The notes under the pieces were generated by a model, which saw nothing but the letters and a program-made list of their open reading frames with translations, was not told the origin of the DNA and made no database searches. This document shows, piece after piece, positions 18,079 to 26,390 of a stretch of DNA of 64,000 nt. Every line of letters starts with the position of its first letter. The first letter of the stretch is position 1. The position numbers and the translations under genes were made by a program. This stretch comes from Haloimpatiens lingqiaonensis (GTDB lineage: Bacteria > Bacillota > Clostridia > Clostridiales > Clostridiaceae), in the NCBI RefSeq assembly GCF_044502415.1, contig NZ_CP172402.1. One strand, written 5' to 3'.

Positions 18079-18501
18079 ATGTTTAATTACAATTACTATT
18101 CTTATTTAAATAATACCTATCTTATTTGGGTGTCAGTTATAAGTTACGTAGTTCAAGCATTTGCATATTATAGGCTGGCTGAAAAGGCGGGGCTTAATAA
18201 CAAATGGATGGCTTTTATTCCTTTTTTACAATTTATAATTTTTTTCCACATAATAGATAAGAGTGCGTGGAATGTATTATTTGCATTTCTTGCCATCATA
18301 CCATTTATTGGCCCATTAGTTTTGATTATTATATATATAATTTGGGATGTGGAATTTTACCAAAGATTTAAGACGCCTACAATATGGATTGTATTAAGCA
18401 TAATATTTGTATTTGTAGCATGGATATATGTACTTTATATGGCCTTCTCGGATGATGTTGAATATGTAGGAATAAATCAATTTTCAGATAAGAAATTTTA
18501 A
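18079..18501 (+). CDS. Small membrane protein, DUF5684-like
   Basis: 140 residues. Four hydrophobic segments are seen near 15-32, 46-61, 64-86 and 101-121. The phrase YRLAEKAGLNNKWMAFIPFLQ is typical of a family of small clostridial membrane proteins (DUF5684-like) of unknown function, sometimes fused to signal peptidase domains. The ATG follows GGAGG. No operon partner is present; the 34-bp minisatellite lies upstream and a REP copy downstream. Confidence 0.65.
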   Translation: MFNYNYYSYLNNTYLIWVSVISYVVQAFAYYRLAEKAGLNNKWMAFIPFLQFIIFFHIIDKSAWNVLFAFLAIIPFIGPLVLIIIYIIWDVEFYQRFKTPTIWIVLSIIFVFVAWIYVLYMAFSDDVEYVGINQFSDKKF

Positions 18502-18547
18502 AGAAGATCTGGACAAGAAATTCTATAAAAACTTGGTGATAAAAACT

Positions 18548-18562
18548 TGGGGACGGTTAACA
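18548..18562 (+). repeat. REP copy
   Basis: Perfect GGGGACGGTTAACAA about 45 bases after the small membrane-protein gene. A degenerate relative (AGGACAGTTAATAA) follows near 18612. Confidence 0.85.
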
Positions 18563-18669
18563 ACTAATTTAAAATAAACAAGAAAAAGTTAGGTAGAATT
18601 AAAAAAACTAAGGACAGTTAATAATTAATTTATAATAAGTAAGAAAAATAAGGATAATCTAAATAAAAG

Positions 18670-18712
18670 GCTCATGTAAGGTTATGCAACTTTATATGAG
18701 CTCTTTGTTTTT
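18670..18712 (+). terminator. Rho-independent terminator
   Basis: GCTCATGTAAGG and its partner CTTTATATGAGC form a stem around a short loop, followed by a T-rich tract (TCTTTGTTTTTTG). It ends the transcript of the membrane-protein gene. Confidence 0.65.
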
Positions 18713-18967
18713 TGTTAACATGTAGATATGTTAATATGTATATATGATATATATTAAATAAACTGTGATATATAATAGGGAATGATTTACACATAAAGTA
18801 ATAAATAGATTGACATGGAAAATAATAAATAAATTGTGGTATGGAATAATGTAAAATAGGAGTTTATAGAGTAGGTAAGAAGTAAGAGTGAAAAAGTAAG
18901 AACTATGCTAAAGTTTAGTTAATATATAAACGAGTACATAGAATAATATGTAGGGGAGGAAAAGGTT

Positions 18968-19576
18968 ATGACTATTTTTGAGGCTTGTGTAGGTAATTTT
19001 AAAGAGGCAGTTTCCATGGAAAAGTTAGGAGCAAATAGACTAGAATTATGTGATAATTTATTAGAGGATGGTACTACCCCAAGCTACGGCACTATAAAGG
19101 CAACTATAGATAATGTGAAAATACCTGTAATGGTTATGATTAGACCAAGAGGTGGTTCCTTTGAATATTCAAAGGAGGAAATAGAAATAATGAAGGAAGA
19201 TGTGAAAATAGCTAAAGAATTAGGTGCCCATGGAGTGGTTATTGGTGTGTTAGCTGATAATAAAATAGATGTAAAAGCAGTGGGGGAACTAGTAGAAATA
19301 GCAAAGCCAATGTGTGTAACTTTCCATATGGCTTTTGATGAAATAGAGGACAAGTTCTCCGCTATAGATCAGCTGGTAAGTTTAAAAGTGGATAGGATAT
19401 TGACTAAAGGTGGACAAGTTAATGCTTTAGCGGGAAAGGAGCAATTGAAAGCTTTAGTACAATATGCCAATGGCAGGATTACAATTATGCCTGGAAAAGG
19501 TGTTACTAAAGAAAATAGACAATATATTTTAGATTATACAGGTGCCACTGAAATTCATGGTAGCAAGGTAGTTTAA
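18968..19576 (+). CDS. cutC: CutC-family protein (copper homeostasis family)
   Basis: 202 residues, a single TIM-barrel domain that covers nearly the whole protein. Family signatures are the opening FEACVGNFKEAV, the segment GANRLELCDNL, the loop VMIRPRGGSFEYS and the later LTKGGQ motif. CutC was first linked to copper tolerance, but its enzymatic role is still unclear, so the name should be read as a family label. The ATG follows GGGGAGGAAAAGG. It appears monocistronic, with 850 non-coding bases downstream. Confidence 0.9.
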   Translation: MTIFEACVGNFKEAVSMEKLGANRLELCDNLLEDGTTPSYGTIKATIDNVKIPVMVMIRPRGGSFEYSKEEIEIMKEDVKIAKELGAHGVVIGVLADNKIDVKAVGELVEIAKPMCVTFHMAFDEIEDKFSAIDQLVSLKVDRILTKGGQVNALAGKEQLKALVQYANGRITIMPGKGVTKENRQYILDYTGATEIHGSKVV

Positions 19577-20091
19577 TTAAAACATTTAAGAAAATTTGTA
19601 ATTGTACTATTGACAGTTTTTATTGAACATGTTAACATATTACACAATTAAGTGATATTTCACAATTTTCAGTGCAATAAGGTATTAGTTTTTAGTTAAC
19701 TTAAAGGCCGTAATTTTTCACTTAAAATTGTCAATAAATATATTATAAAGTGAGTGTATCTAGGGTTATACTTCAATTAGAGTTATATCTAAGTATGAGT
19801 AGGGCATTAGTTATTGATGCAGTTATTAGACTAAGCGTTATACAGGGATAATGGTTATGCTGGGATAATAATTATATTAGGGTAATAGTTATACTTAGAT
19901 TAAAGTTATACAAGCATGTGGACAAGACCAAGATGTTTTAGTTGCATAGCTAAAAGTTATACTTCAATTAAAGTTACACCTGAGCGGTACAGGGAGACTT
20001 TCTAAATGTACAAAGAAATTTCCTACACGCGGATTAGAATTTAAACCTGCGGAGTCACGATTTAAAAGTGATTCTGTGGGTTTTTTGTTTT
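19577..20091. other. Intergenic stretch with degenerate AGTTATAC motifs
   Basis: No gene was seen. The motif AGTTATA(C/T) recurs at irregular spacing from about 19760 to 19980, including two similar phrases TTATACTTCAATTA-AGTTA. A terminator closes the stretch. Confidence 0.5.
20043..20088 (+). terminator. Strong rho-independent terminator
   Basis: AAACCTGCGGAGTCAC pairs with GTGATTCTGTGGGTTT over a short AT loop and is followed by a run of T. No annotated gene lies directly upstream, so a short RNA ending here is possible. Confidence 0.7.
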
Positions 20092-20219
20092 ATAAACAGA
20101 GCTCTTAGCTTCAGATGGAGTTTTTACTCCAACTGAAGGTTAGAGATCGTTATCCAGGGTAGCTGGCGTTAACTCGCACTTTGTTAGAAGTGGGAGTGTT
20201 ACGGCAGGTAGTCATCGGA
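20092..20219 (+). repeat. Double-hairpin element, copy 2 (tandem, first unit)
   Basis: A complete unit from ATAAACAGAGCTCT to GTAGTCATCGG. It lacks the ACG after CCAGGG that other copies have, and its second stem carries mismatches (CTGGCGTTAACTCGCACTT). It is fused head-to-tail to copy 3 and shares the junction GGATAAACAGAG. Confidence 0.9.
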
Positions 20220-20354
20220 TAAACAGAGCTCTTAGCTTCAGATGGAGTTTTTACTCCAACTGAAGGTTAGAGATCGTTATCCAGGGACGTAGCTGGCGTT
20301 AACTCGCACTTTGTTAGAAGTGGGAGTGTTACGGCAGGTAGTCATCGGATAAAA
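20220..20354 (+). repeat. Double-hairpin element, copy 3 (tandem, second unit)
   Basis: A full 135-bp unit with the same second-stem variants as copy 2, showing that the tandem arose by duplication of one unit. It ends 72 bases before the acetyltransferase start. Confidence 0.9.
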
Positions 20355-20426
20355 ATAAATATTTTATAGGATTTGTCATGAAAAAAACATATATATTTTA
20401 TATTAATTATACTAGGAGGAATAGCT

Positions 20427-20975
20427 ATGGGGAGAATATTAGGAAAAAGAATTATGCTGAGAGAGTACAAAAAAGAGGACTTAATTTATATGAGGCAATG
20501 GGTGAATGATGACAATATTACTAAGTATTTATCAGACATATTTTTATATCCACATACATTGAATGAAACGGAAAATTTTTTAGACTCCATATTGGATGGA
20601 AAAACTAAAGGTAAAAATTTTATAATTGCCAATAAAGATACAGAAGAATATTTAGGTCAAATAGATCTTTTAACAATAGATTGGAAAAACAGAGTTGGTT
20701 TATTGGGAATTGTATTAGGAAAAGAAGCTAATTTAGGAAAAGGATATGGTGAAGAAGCTATAAGACTTCTCTTGGATTATTCCTTTAATAAACTTAATTT
20801 AAATAGAATAGAACTTTGGCTTCATGATTTCAACAAAAGAGCATATAGATGTTACTCAAAATGTGGTTTTAAAGAAGAAGGCAGGAAGAGAAATAGTTTT
20901 TACGTAGATGGCAAGTATACGGACTATGTTTTGATGGGCATATTAAAGGATGAATTTACTGGGACAGTTAAGTAG
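20427..20975 (+). CDS. GNAT acetyltransferase, RimJ/RimL type
   Basis: 182 residues of the GNAT fold, which transfers acetyl from acetyl-CoA to an amine. The acetyl-CoA loop is visible as GKEANLGKGYGEEAIRLLL near 96-114, and the late strand-helix segment FNKRAYRCYSKCGFKEEG follows near 133-150. The substrate is not predictable: ribosomal protein termini, amino sugars and antibiotics are all known in this group. The ATG follows AGGAGG. The last residues (TGTVK) are encoded by a REP variant. It is the first of several related genes to 25 kb. Confidence 0.85.
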   Translation: MGRILGKRIMLREYKKEDLIYMRQWVNDDNITKYLSDIFLYPHTLNETENFLDSILDGKTKGKNFIIANKDTEEYLGQIDLLTIDWKNRVGLLGIVLGKEANLGKGYGEEAIRLLLDYSFNKLNLNRIELWLHDFNKRAYRCYSKCGFKEEGRKRNSFYVDGKYTDYVLMGILKDEFTGTVK

Positions 20976-21106
20976 AAATTGGTGAGATCAGAGCAGAATG
21001 AATGGGGACGGTTAAGCAGAAATTACTGAAATCAGAGTAGTAGTTAATGGGGACGGTCAAGCAGAAATTACTGAAATTAAAGTAGTGAATAGGGACGGTT
21101 AACATT
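20960..21106 (+). repeat. REP variants, four forward copies
   Basis: GGGACAGTTAAGTAG (20960), GGGGACGGTTAAGCAG (21004), GGGGACGGTCAAGCAG (21050) and AGGGACGGTTAACA (21091) are spaced about 45 bases apart, with similar AGAAATTACTGAAAT spacers. The array is therefore a local tandem expansion of one REP unit. Confidence 0.85.
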
Positions 21107-21133
21107 TTATATTAATTATTGGGAGGGAGCGCT

Positions 21134-22348
21134 ATGGAGATGATAGGAAAAGTGAATAAAATAGAGTGTAACAAATTGAAATTTGGTGATGAAATAAGAG
21201 TGATATCACCAGCTAGAAGTATGAAAATAATAACTCAGGAATTAAGAGAAATAGCTAAAATAAGATTTGAAGAAATGGGGCTTAAAGTCACTTTTGCAAA
21301 ACATGTGGAGGAATGTGATGAGTTTTCATCATCGAGCATAGAATCCCGTGTGGAAGATATTCATGAGGCCTTTTTAGATAAGAATGTAAAGGCTGTTATA
21401 ACCACCATAGGCGGTTACAATTCAAACCAATTATTAAAATACATTGATTATGAAATTATAAAAAATAATCCTAAAATATTTTGTGGCTTTTCAGATATAA
21501 CCGCATTATGTTGTGCAATTTATAAGAAAACAGGACTTATAACTTACTATGGACCTCATTTTTCATCCTTTGGTATGGAAAAAGGCATTGAATATACAAG
21601 AGACTATTTTAAAAGGTGTCTTTTAGATGAAGAAAGCAAAGTAAGAGGAAAAAGTAGCCAAGCAGTCATTGAGGGGGCAAATGGTATAGGAAAATTTAAT
21701 AGCCACGAAAGCATTGTAGGGCCAGATGGTATAGAGAAGTTTAGTATCCAAGAAAGCATTGATGGGCCAAACAATGTTGGAGAATTTAAAAAACATGAGG
21801 TTTGTAAAAATAAAGTTAACAGGGAGACAAGCAATGAAAATAAAACTTATATAGAGATTAAGCCTTCAGAATTTTGGAGCGATGATCCTTGGTATAGAGA
21901 TCAGGAAAATAGAAATTTTATTCCTAATGATGGGTATTTAGTTATAAATGAAGGGGAAGCAGAGGGAACTTTAATTGGAGGAAATTTATGTACATTCAAT
22001 CTTCTTCATGGTACTGAGTACATGCCACCTTTAAAAGATTCCATATTATTTATTGAAGATGATGAGCTAACCAATGTGGAAACCTTTGATAGAGACCTTC
22101 AGTCCATCATACATCAACCAGGATTTGAAGGAGTAAAGGGAATTCTTATAGGAAGATTTCAAAATGCTACAGCTATGACAAATGAAAAGCTTATAAAAAT
22201 AATAAAAACAAAGAGAGAACTGAATAATATACCAGTTATGGCTAATGTGAATTTTGGACACGTAACTCCAATTGCAACTATTCCTGTAGGGGGGTGGGGA
22301 AGAATGTCCACTGGCAGCAAGAGGATAGAAGTAAGAATGAATAATTAG
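21134..22348 (+). CDS. S66 LD-carboxypeptidase / MccF-like peptidase with repeat insert
   Basis: 404 residues from the ATG at 21134, preceded by GGGAGGGAG. S66 enzymes cleave LD-bonds in cell-wall peptides or, as MccF, hydrolyse microcin C-type toxic aminoacyl nucleotides. The nucleophile is S120 in FCGFSDIT, the YYGPHF segment near 138 belongs to the family, and the closing NVNFGHVTPIATIPVGG carries the catalytic histidine region. Family members have 300-350 residues. The excess is a low-complexity insert at about 176-222, three 15-residue units of the type SI-GP-GI-KF-HE. GNAT genes on both sides make a detoxification role possible but unproven. Confidence 0.85.
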   Translation: MEMIGKVNKIECNKLKFGDEIRVISPARSMKIITQELREIAKIRFEEMGLKVTFAKHVEECDEFSSSSIESRVEDIHEAFLDKNVKAVITTIGGYNSNQLLKYIDYEIIKNNPKIFCGFSDITALCCAIYKKTGLITYYGPHFSSFGMEKGIEYTRDYFKRCLLDEESKVRGKSSQAVIEGANGIGKFNSHESIVGPDGIEKFSIQESIDGPNNVGEFKKHEVCKNKVNRETSNENKTYIEIKPSEFWSDDPWYRDQENRNFIPNDGYLVINEGEAEGTLIGGNLCTFNLLHGTEYMPPLKDSILFIEDDELTNVETFDRDLQSIIHQPGFEGVKGILIGRFQNATAMTNEKLIKIIKTKRELNNIPVMANVNFGHVTPIATIPVGGWGRMSTGSKRIEVRMNN

Positions 22349-22505
22349 TGTATTAGTTGGTTAGTGGACCAGAAGTAAGTGTGCCAGTTGACCAGTGTGC
22401 TAGATAGCTAGTTTACAGTGTACTAGTTGTCCAGAGGGACAGAAGTCAGTACGCCAGTTACCCAGTGTGCTAAATCAAAGTGTGCTAGTGGTATAGAGAA
22501 GGTAG
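22349..22505 (+). repeat. Degenerate GTGTGCTAG/CCAGT array
   Basis: Short phrases such as GTGTGCTAG, GTGCCAGTTGACCA and GTGTACTAGTTG repeat irregularly over about 150 bases. Similar arrays occur near 47385-47440 and 60082-60140. No ORF of note is present. Confidence 0.65.
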
Positions 22506-22582
22506 AGGTTTCTAGTCGGTGTTGAGGAAAAGATTTGAAGGTAAAATTGAAAAATAATCATTGTAAAGAAGGAGGAATTAGA

Positions 22583-23155
22583 ATGTATTTTAAAAAACTT
22601 ATAGGGCAAAAATGCTATTTATCTCCTATAAATGTGGAGGATTATGAAAAATATACTAAATGGGTTAATGATATGGAGGTATCTGCAGGCCTTGTATTTG
22701 CATCTAAACTTATTGGAATCGAAGCAGAAAAATCAGTTTTAGAAAGGCTTTCTACTAACGGTTATAATTTTGCAATTGTAGATGTAGAAAAGGATGAGCT
22801 TATTGGAAACTGTGGATATCCAAAGCTAGACCACATAAATAGAATAGGAGAAGTAGGTATATTTATTGGTAATAAAGATTATTGGGGTAAAGGCTACGGT
22901 CAAGATGTGTTAAATCTTTTATTAGACTTTGGCTTCAATGTATTAAATTTACACAATATTTCTCTAAAAGTATATTCATTTAATAAGCAAGCTATAAAAT
23001 GTTATAAAAAAGTGGGATTTAAAGAGGCTGGGAGACTTCGAGAAGCAAAACTTATAGCTGGAAAAGCTTATGATGAAATTTTTATGGATATTTTAGATAC
23101 GGAATACCAATCAATTTATGTTAATAATATAGTAGATAAGAAATCCCAGAGATAA
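22583..23155 (+). CDS. GNAT acetyltransferase
   Basis: 190 residues from the ATG at 22583, behind AAGGAGG. An in-frame TTG upstream at 22535 is rejected. The acetyl-CoA motif is IGNKDYWGKGYGQDVLNLLLDFGF near 95-118, followed by FNKQAIKCYKKVGFKEAG near 141-158. It is closely related in pattern to the proteins at 20427 and 24319, so these are likely paralogues. Substrate unknown. REP variants follow the stop codon. Confidence 0.85.
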   Translation: MYFKKLIGQKCYLSPINVEDYEKYTKWVNDMEVSAGLVFASKLIGIEAEKSVLERLSTNGYNFAIVDVEKDELIGNCGYPKLDHINRIGEVGIFIGNKDYWGKGYGQDVLNLLLDFGFNVLNLHNISLKVYSFNKQAIKCYKKVGFKEAGRLREAKLIAGKAYDEIFMDILDTEYQSIYVNNIVDKKSQR

Positions 23156-23180
23156 ATTGCAGAAAAAATGCGATAAAAAT

Positions 23181-23336
23181 GGGGACGGTTAAGTAGAATA
23201 ATAAAAATGGGGACAGTTAAGTAGAACAATACGATAAAAATGGCTAAGTAGAACAATTAAACTAAGTAGATAATAATTAAGAAAAAATAAAACGATGTTA
23301 AGTAAAATTCAAAAAACGATACTTAACCATCCCCAA
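23181..23336. repeat. REP variants with AAGTAGAA extension
   Basis: GGGGACGGTTAAGTAGAA (23181) and GGGGACAGTTAAGTAGAA (23209), a decayed third (GGCTAAGTAGAAC) and an inverted copy CTTAACCATCCCC near 23322. They form a potential hairpin between two acetyltransferase genes. Confidence 0.8.
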
Positions 23337-23394
23337 AAAGGCTCCTTAAGAAAGAGTGAAAACTTAAAACTAAATAGGGGGGATGGAATTGAGT

Positions 23395-23907
23395 ATGAAT
23401 TTTAAAATAAGACCAGTAAGAATTGAAGATGCAACTGCTATAAATGAAATAAGAAGGCAAGATGGAGTTAGAGAAAACACCATGGGTATTATCAGTGAAA
23501 GAATTACTAGAATTCAAAATATCATAAATAATCTTACTGAAAATGATCATATGTTAGTTGCGGAAATTGAAGAAAATGGCATTGCAAAAGTTGTAGGAGT
23601 TGCAACCTTATCAGTTAATAGATCAAATAGGGTACGACATTCAGGGAGTATGGGTATATCTGTACACAAAGATTATCAAAGCAAGGGAATTGGAAGAGCT
23701 TTGATGACTAGTTTATTGGATATAGCAGATAACTGGCTTATGCTTGTAAGAATTGAGCTTGGAGTTTTCGTTGATAATGAAAAGGCCATAAATTTATATA
23801 AATCATTAGGCTTTGAAATTGAGGGCAGGAAAAAATACGTAGCCATCAGAAATGGAAAATATGAAGATGAGTATATAATGGCTAGATATAATTTACACAG
23901 AAATTAA
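23395..23907 (+). CDS. GNAT acetyltransferase
   Basis: 170 residues from the ATG at 23395. The ATG at 23383 abuts the GGGGGG ribosome site too closely. This one belongs to a different GNAT subgroup: the acetyl-CoA motif is SVHKDYQSKGIGRALMTSLL near 93-112 and the tail segment is VDNEKAINLYKSLGFEIEGRKK near 124-145. Such proteins often act on small amines or ribosomal proteins. It is followed two bases after its stop codon by the fragment of another GNAT gene. Confidence 0.85.
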   Translation: MNFKIRPVRIEDATAINEIRRQDGVRENTMGIISERITRIQNIINNLTENDHMLVAEIEENGIAKVVGVATLSVNRSNRVRHSGSMGISVHKDYQSKGIGRALMTSLLDIADNWLMLVRIELGVFVDNEKAINLYKSLGFEIEGRKKYVAIRNGKYEDEYIMARYNLHRN

Positions 23908-23908
23908 G

Positions 23909-23992
23909 AATCCTGATTCAAATAAAGTGTATAAGAGTATCGGTTATAAGGAATGTGGAAGAATTGATGAAATTATTTTTAGCCTTAAGTAA
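23909..23992 (+). pseudogene. C-terminal fragment of a GNAT acetyltransferase
   Basis: The frame N-P-D-S-N-K-V-Y-K-S-I-G-Y-K-E-C-G-R closely resembles the conserved final segment of GNAT proteins and then stops. No start or N-terminal part remains, so it is the residue of a deleted gene. Confidence 0.7.
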
Positions 23993-24061
23993 TATTTTAG
24001 GCCTTAAGTATAAATTATAGGGTCTAAATAATATCTTAGTAAAAGGTATAGTAAACATAAA

Positions 24062-24196
24062 ATAAACAGAGCTCTTAGCTTCAGATGGAGTTTTAACTCC
24101 AACTGAAGGTTAGAGATCGTTATCCAGGGACGTAGCTGCCGTTATCTCGCACTTTGTTAGAAGTGGGAGTGTTACGGCAGGTAGTCATCGGATAAA
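24062..24196 (+). repeat. Double-hairpin element, copy 4
   Basis: Complete 135-bp unit with both hairpins and the ACG triplet. It carries the CTCGCACTT variant in the second stem. It lies between acetyltransferase genes. Confidence 0.9.
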
Positions 24197-24318
24197 AGCA
24201 TGTTTTAGGATTTAAGCAGAGATTAACAAGGCCTAATTAATACTTTGGTAAAACTTATAGTAATTATAAAATAAAAATATTAGGCCAATAAAAATATGAG
24301 AAACAGGAGGATTTTATT

Positions 24319-24852
24319 ATGTATGGAGGAGAAAAGGTAAAATTACGTGAATATAAAAGGGAAGATATTAAATTAGCTCAGGAATTTGTAAATGATGTAG
24401 AAGTAAAGAAAATGCTAAATCCGGGTATTCCATTTTTGTACACTTATGAAGATGAGGAAAAATGGTTTGAAAGCCAATCAGCTACAAATGAGCTATATAA
24501 TTTTGCTATTGAAACATTAGAAGAAAGGAAATATATAGGTGGTTGTGGAATAAATAAATTGGATTGGAAAAACAGTGTAGCAACTATCGGTATATTTATA
24601 GGAAATAAAGAATATTGGAGTAGAGGCTATGGAAGTGATACATTAAATATTTTAATCAGATTTATTTTTGAGCAAATGAATATACACAAAATTAAACTAA
24701 ATGTATTTTCTTTTAATAAAAGAGCTATAAAATGCTACGAGAAATGTGGCTTTAAAACAGAAGGTGTATTGAGGGAAGAAATATTTAGAGATGGAAAGTA
24801 TTATGACGAGATAGTTATGGGACTTCTAAGGGATGAATACTATAAAAAATAG
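24319..24852 (+). CDS. GNAT acetyltransferase
   Basis: 177 residues behind a clear AGGAGG site. Acetyl-CoA motif IGNKEYWSRGYGSDTLNILIRFIF near 94-117 and tail motif FNKRAIKCYEKCGFKTEG near 134-151 make it a paralogue of the proteins at 20427 and 22583. Substrate unknown. A small zinc-ribbon gene follows 66 bases after its stop. Confidence 0.85.
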   Translation: MYGGEKVKLREYKREDIKLAQEFVNDVEVKKMLNPGIPFLYTYEDEEKWFESQSATNELYNFAIETLEERKYIGGCGINKLDWKNSVATIGIFIGNKEYWSRGYGSDTLNILIRFIFEQMNIHKIKLNVFSFNKRAIKCYEKCGFKTEGVLREEIFRDGKYYDEIVMGLLRDEYYKK

Positions 24853-24918
24853 TAGAGTATTTGGTAGCATTGGGCTAGCAGATTTTTATTGTTATTAATA
24901 GAAAGTTAGGTGAATTTT

Positions 24919-25140
24919 ATGGAGTGTCCATATTGCAATAAGAATATGGAAGAAGGAGTAATACATGGAGACAGATATGCATTGAAGTGGATAGAGAAAT
25001 CAAGGGATAAAGGAGTAATGTTGAGTGCGTTTCAAAAGGGTATAAAGTTAACAGATCCTTGGATGCACAATGAAGTAGAAGTATTTTACTGTATCAATTG
25101 TAAAAAGATGATTATTGATCTCAATAATAAGATTGAATAA
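24919..25140 (+). CDS. Small zinc-ribbon protein, PF20097-like
   Basis: 73 residues from the ATG at 24919, with TTAGG upstream. Two cysteine pairs, CPYC at 3-6 and CINC near 60-63, would bind one zinc ion. The phrase MEEGVIHGDRYALKW is typical of small clostridial proteins of unknown function in this family. It lies between an acetyltransferase and a methyltransferase. Confidence 0.65.
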   Translation: MECPYCNKNMEEGVIHGDRYALKWIEKSRDKGVMLSAFQKGIKLTDPWMHNEVEVFYCINCKKMIIDLNNKIE

Positions 25141-25269
25141 GCCAAGCAAATTTTTAGGAAATTGAAGCTAAAAAATTAATGCAATAACATTAATTATATT
25201 TTATTAATTAAGCAAATAACGATATTTACGTTAGAAATGGGTGGTTAATCTTAAATAAAGACAAAAAAA

Positions 25270-25283
25270 TGTTAACCGTCCCC
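25270..25283 (-). repeat. REP copy, reverse
   Basis: GTTAACCGTCCCC in reverse orientation, followed by a second CCCC-AAA phrase. It lies 60 bases upstream of the methyltransferase gene. Confidence 0.75.
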
Positions 25284-25343
25284 AAAGACTCATCCCCAAA
25301 AATCCAATGAATTTATTTATATTTTAAGAAGGGAAAATGAATT

Positions 25344-26132
25344 ATGGAAGAATTGAAATATTTGGCAGAATATTATAATAATTATGATGAAGAGGGGCGT
25401 CTTACCTCTAAACATGGTCAGGTTGAGTTCCTTACCACAATGAAGTACTTAAATAAGTACTTAAAAAAAGGAATGCGTATTTTAGAAGTAGGAGCTGGAA
25501 CCGGTAGATATTCGCTTTCACTTGCAGAAAAAGGATTTAGAGTTGATGCAATAGAACTTATTCAGCATAATATTGATATTCTTAAGAGCAAGACAGGAGA
25601 AAATTGTAATATAGATATTAGACAAGGCAATGCCATAGATTTGTCTTGTTACAATGATGAAACTTTTGATATTACATTAGTGCTTGGACCATTGTACCAT
25701 TTGTTCACTGATAAGGATAAAAAGCAAGCCATCAGCGAAGCTATTAGGGTTACAAAAAAAGGCGGAGTTATATTTGTTGCCTATTGTATGAATGAAGCAA
25801 CAATTATAAGCTGGGGCTTTCAGAAAGGTAATATTCTTGAAGGAATTCAAAGTGGTATTGTTGACAAGGACACATATAAATGTTTGTCCAATCCATCTTT
25901 GCTGTTTGAAATGTACAGGAAAGAGGAAATTGATCAGTTGATGGCAGGATATGCTGTTGAACGTCTTCATTTTGTTGCAACTGATTTAGCAACAAATTAT
26001 ATGCGTGGTGAAATCGATGCCATGGATGAAGAAATGTTTGAAGCTTACTTGAAATACCATTTTTCTATATGTGAACGTCCTGACCTAGTGGGTATAACAC
26101 ACCATAGCTTAGACATTTTTAGAAAAAATTGA
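25344..26132 (+). CDS. SAM-dependent class I methyltransferase
   Basis: 262 residues. The SAM site is visible as motif I RILEVGAGTGRYSLSLAEKG near 46-65, an acidic end of strand 2 (DAIEL) near 69, and motif IV-like FDITLVLGPLYHL near 108-120. The region resembles the Methyltransf_11/25 group. Substrate unknown. The ATG follows AAGAAGGGAAAATGAATT. No partner gene shares its transcript in an obvious way. Confidence 0.85.
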   Translation: MEELKYLAEYYNNYDEEGRLTSKHGQVEFLTTMKYLNKYLKKGMRILEVGAGTGRYSLSLAEKGFRVDAIELIQHNIDILKSKTGENCNIDIRQGNAIDLSCYNDETFDITLVLGPLYHLFTDKDKKQAISEAIRVTKKGGVIFVAYCMNEATIISWGFQKGNILEGIQSGIVDKDTYKCLSNPSLLFEMYRKEEIDQLMAGYAVERLHFVATDLATNYMRGEIDAMDEEMFEAYLKYHFSICERPDLVGITHHSLDIFRKN

Positions 26133-26177
26133 TATAAGTTTAAACACAATATTTTTAAATAAAAAGGGGGGACTGTC

Positions 26178-26327
26178 ATGCAGGATATAGGGGGATCCAT
26201 AATGGCTTTGAGTTTTTTGGGGATTGTTAAATCAATATTAGAAGTTCTACTTTATATTTCAGCAATTATAGTATTATTTAAAGTAACACAGGCATTAAAT
26301 ATATATATTAATAAAAATTCAAGATAA
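26178..26327 (+). CDS. Single-span membrane microprotein
   Basis: 49 residues starting MQDIGGSIMALSFLGIV, with a single hydrophobic segment near 18-38 and a basic C-terminus (NINKNSR-like end). The ATG follows AAAGGGGGGACTGTC, a very strong ribosome site, which is the main reason to accept it. No family is recognised. Confidence 0.6.
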   Translation: MQDIGGSIMALSFLGIVKSILEVLLYISAIIVLFKVTQALNIYINKNSR

Positions 26328-26390
26328 TATATTAAACATTTTTTTATAATGCAGGAACTATTGAAGAAAAAACATTGAAGAAAAAACAAA

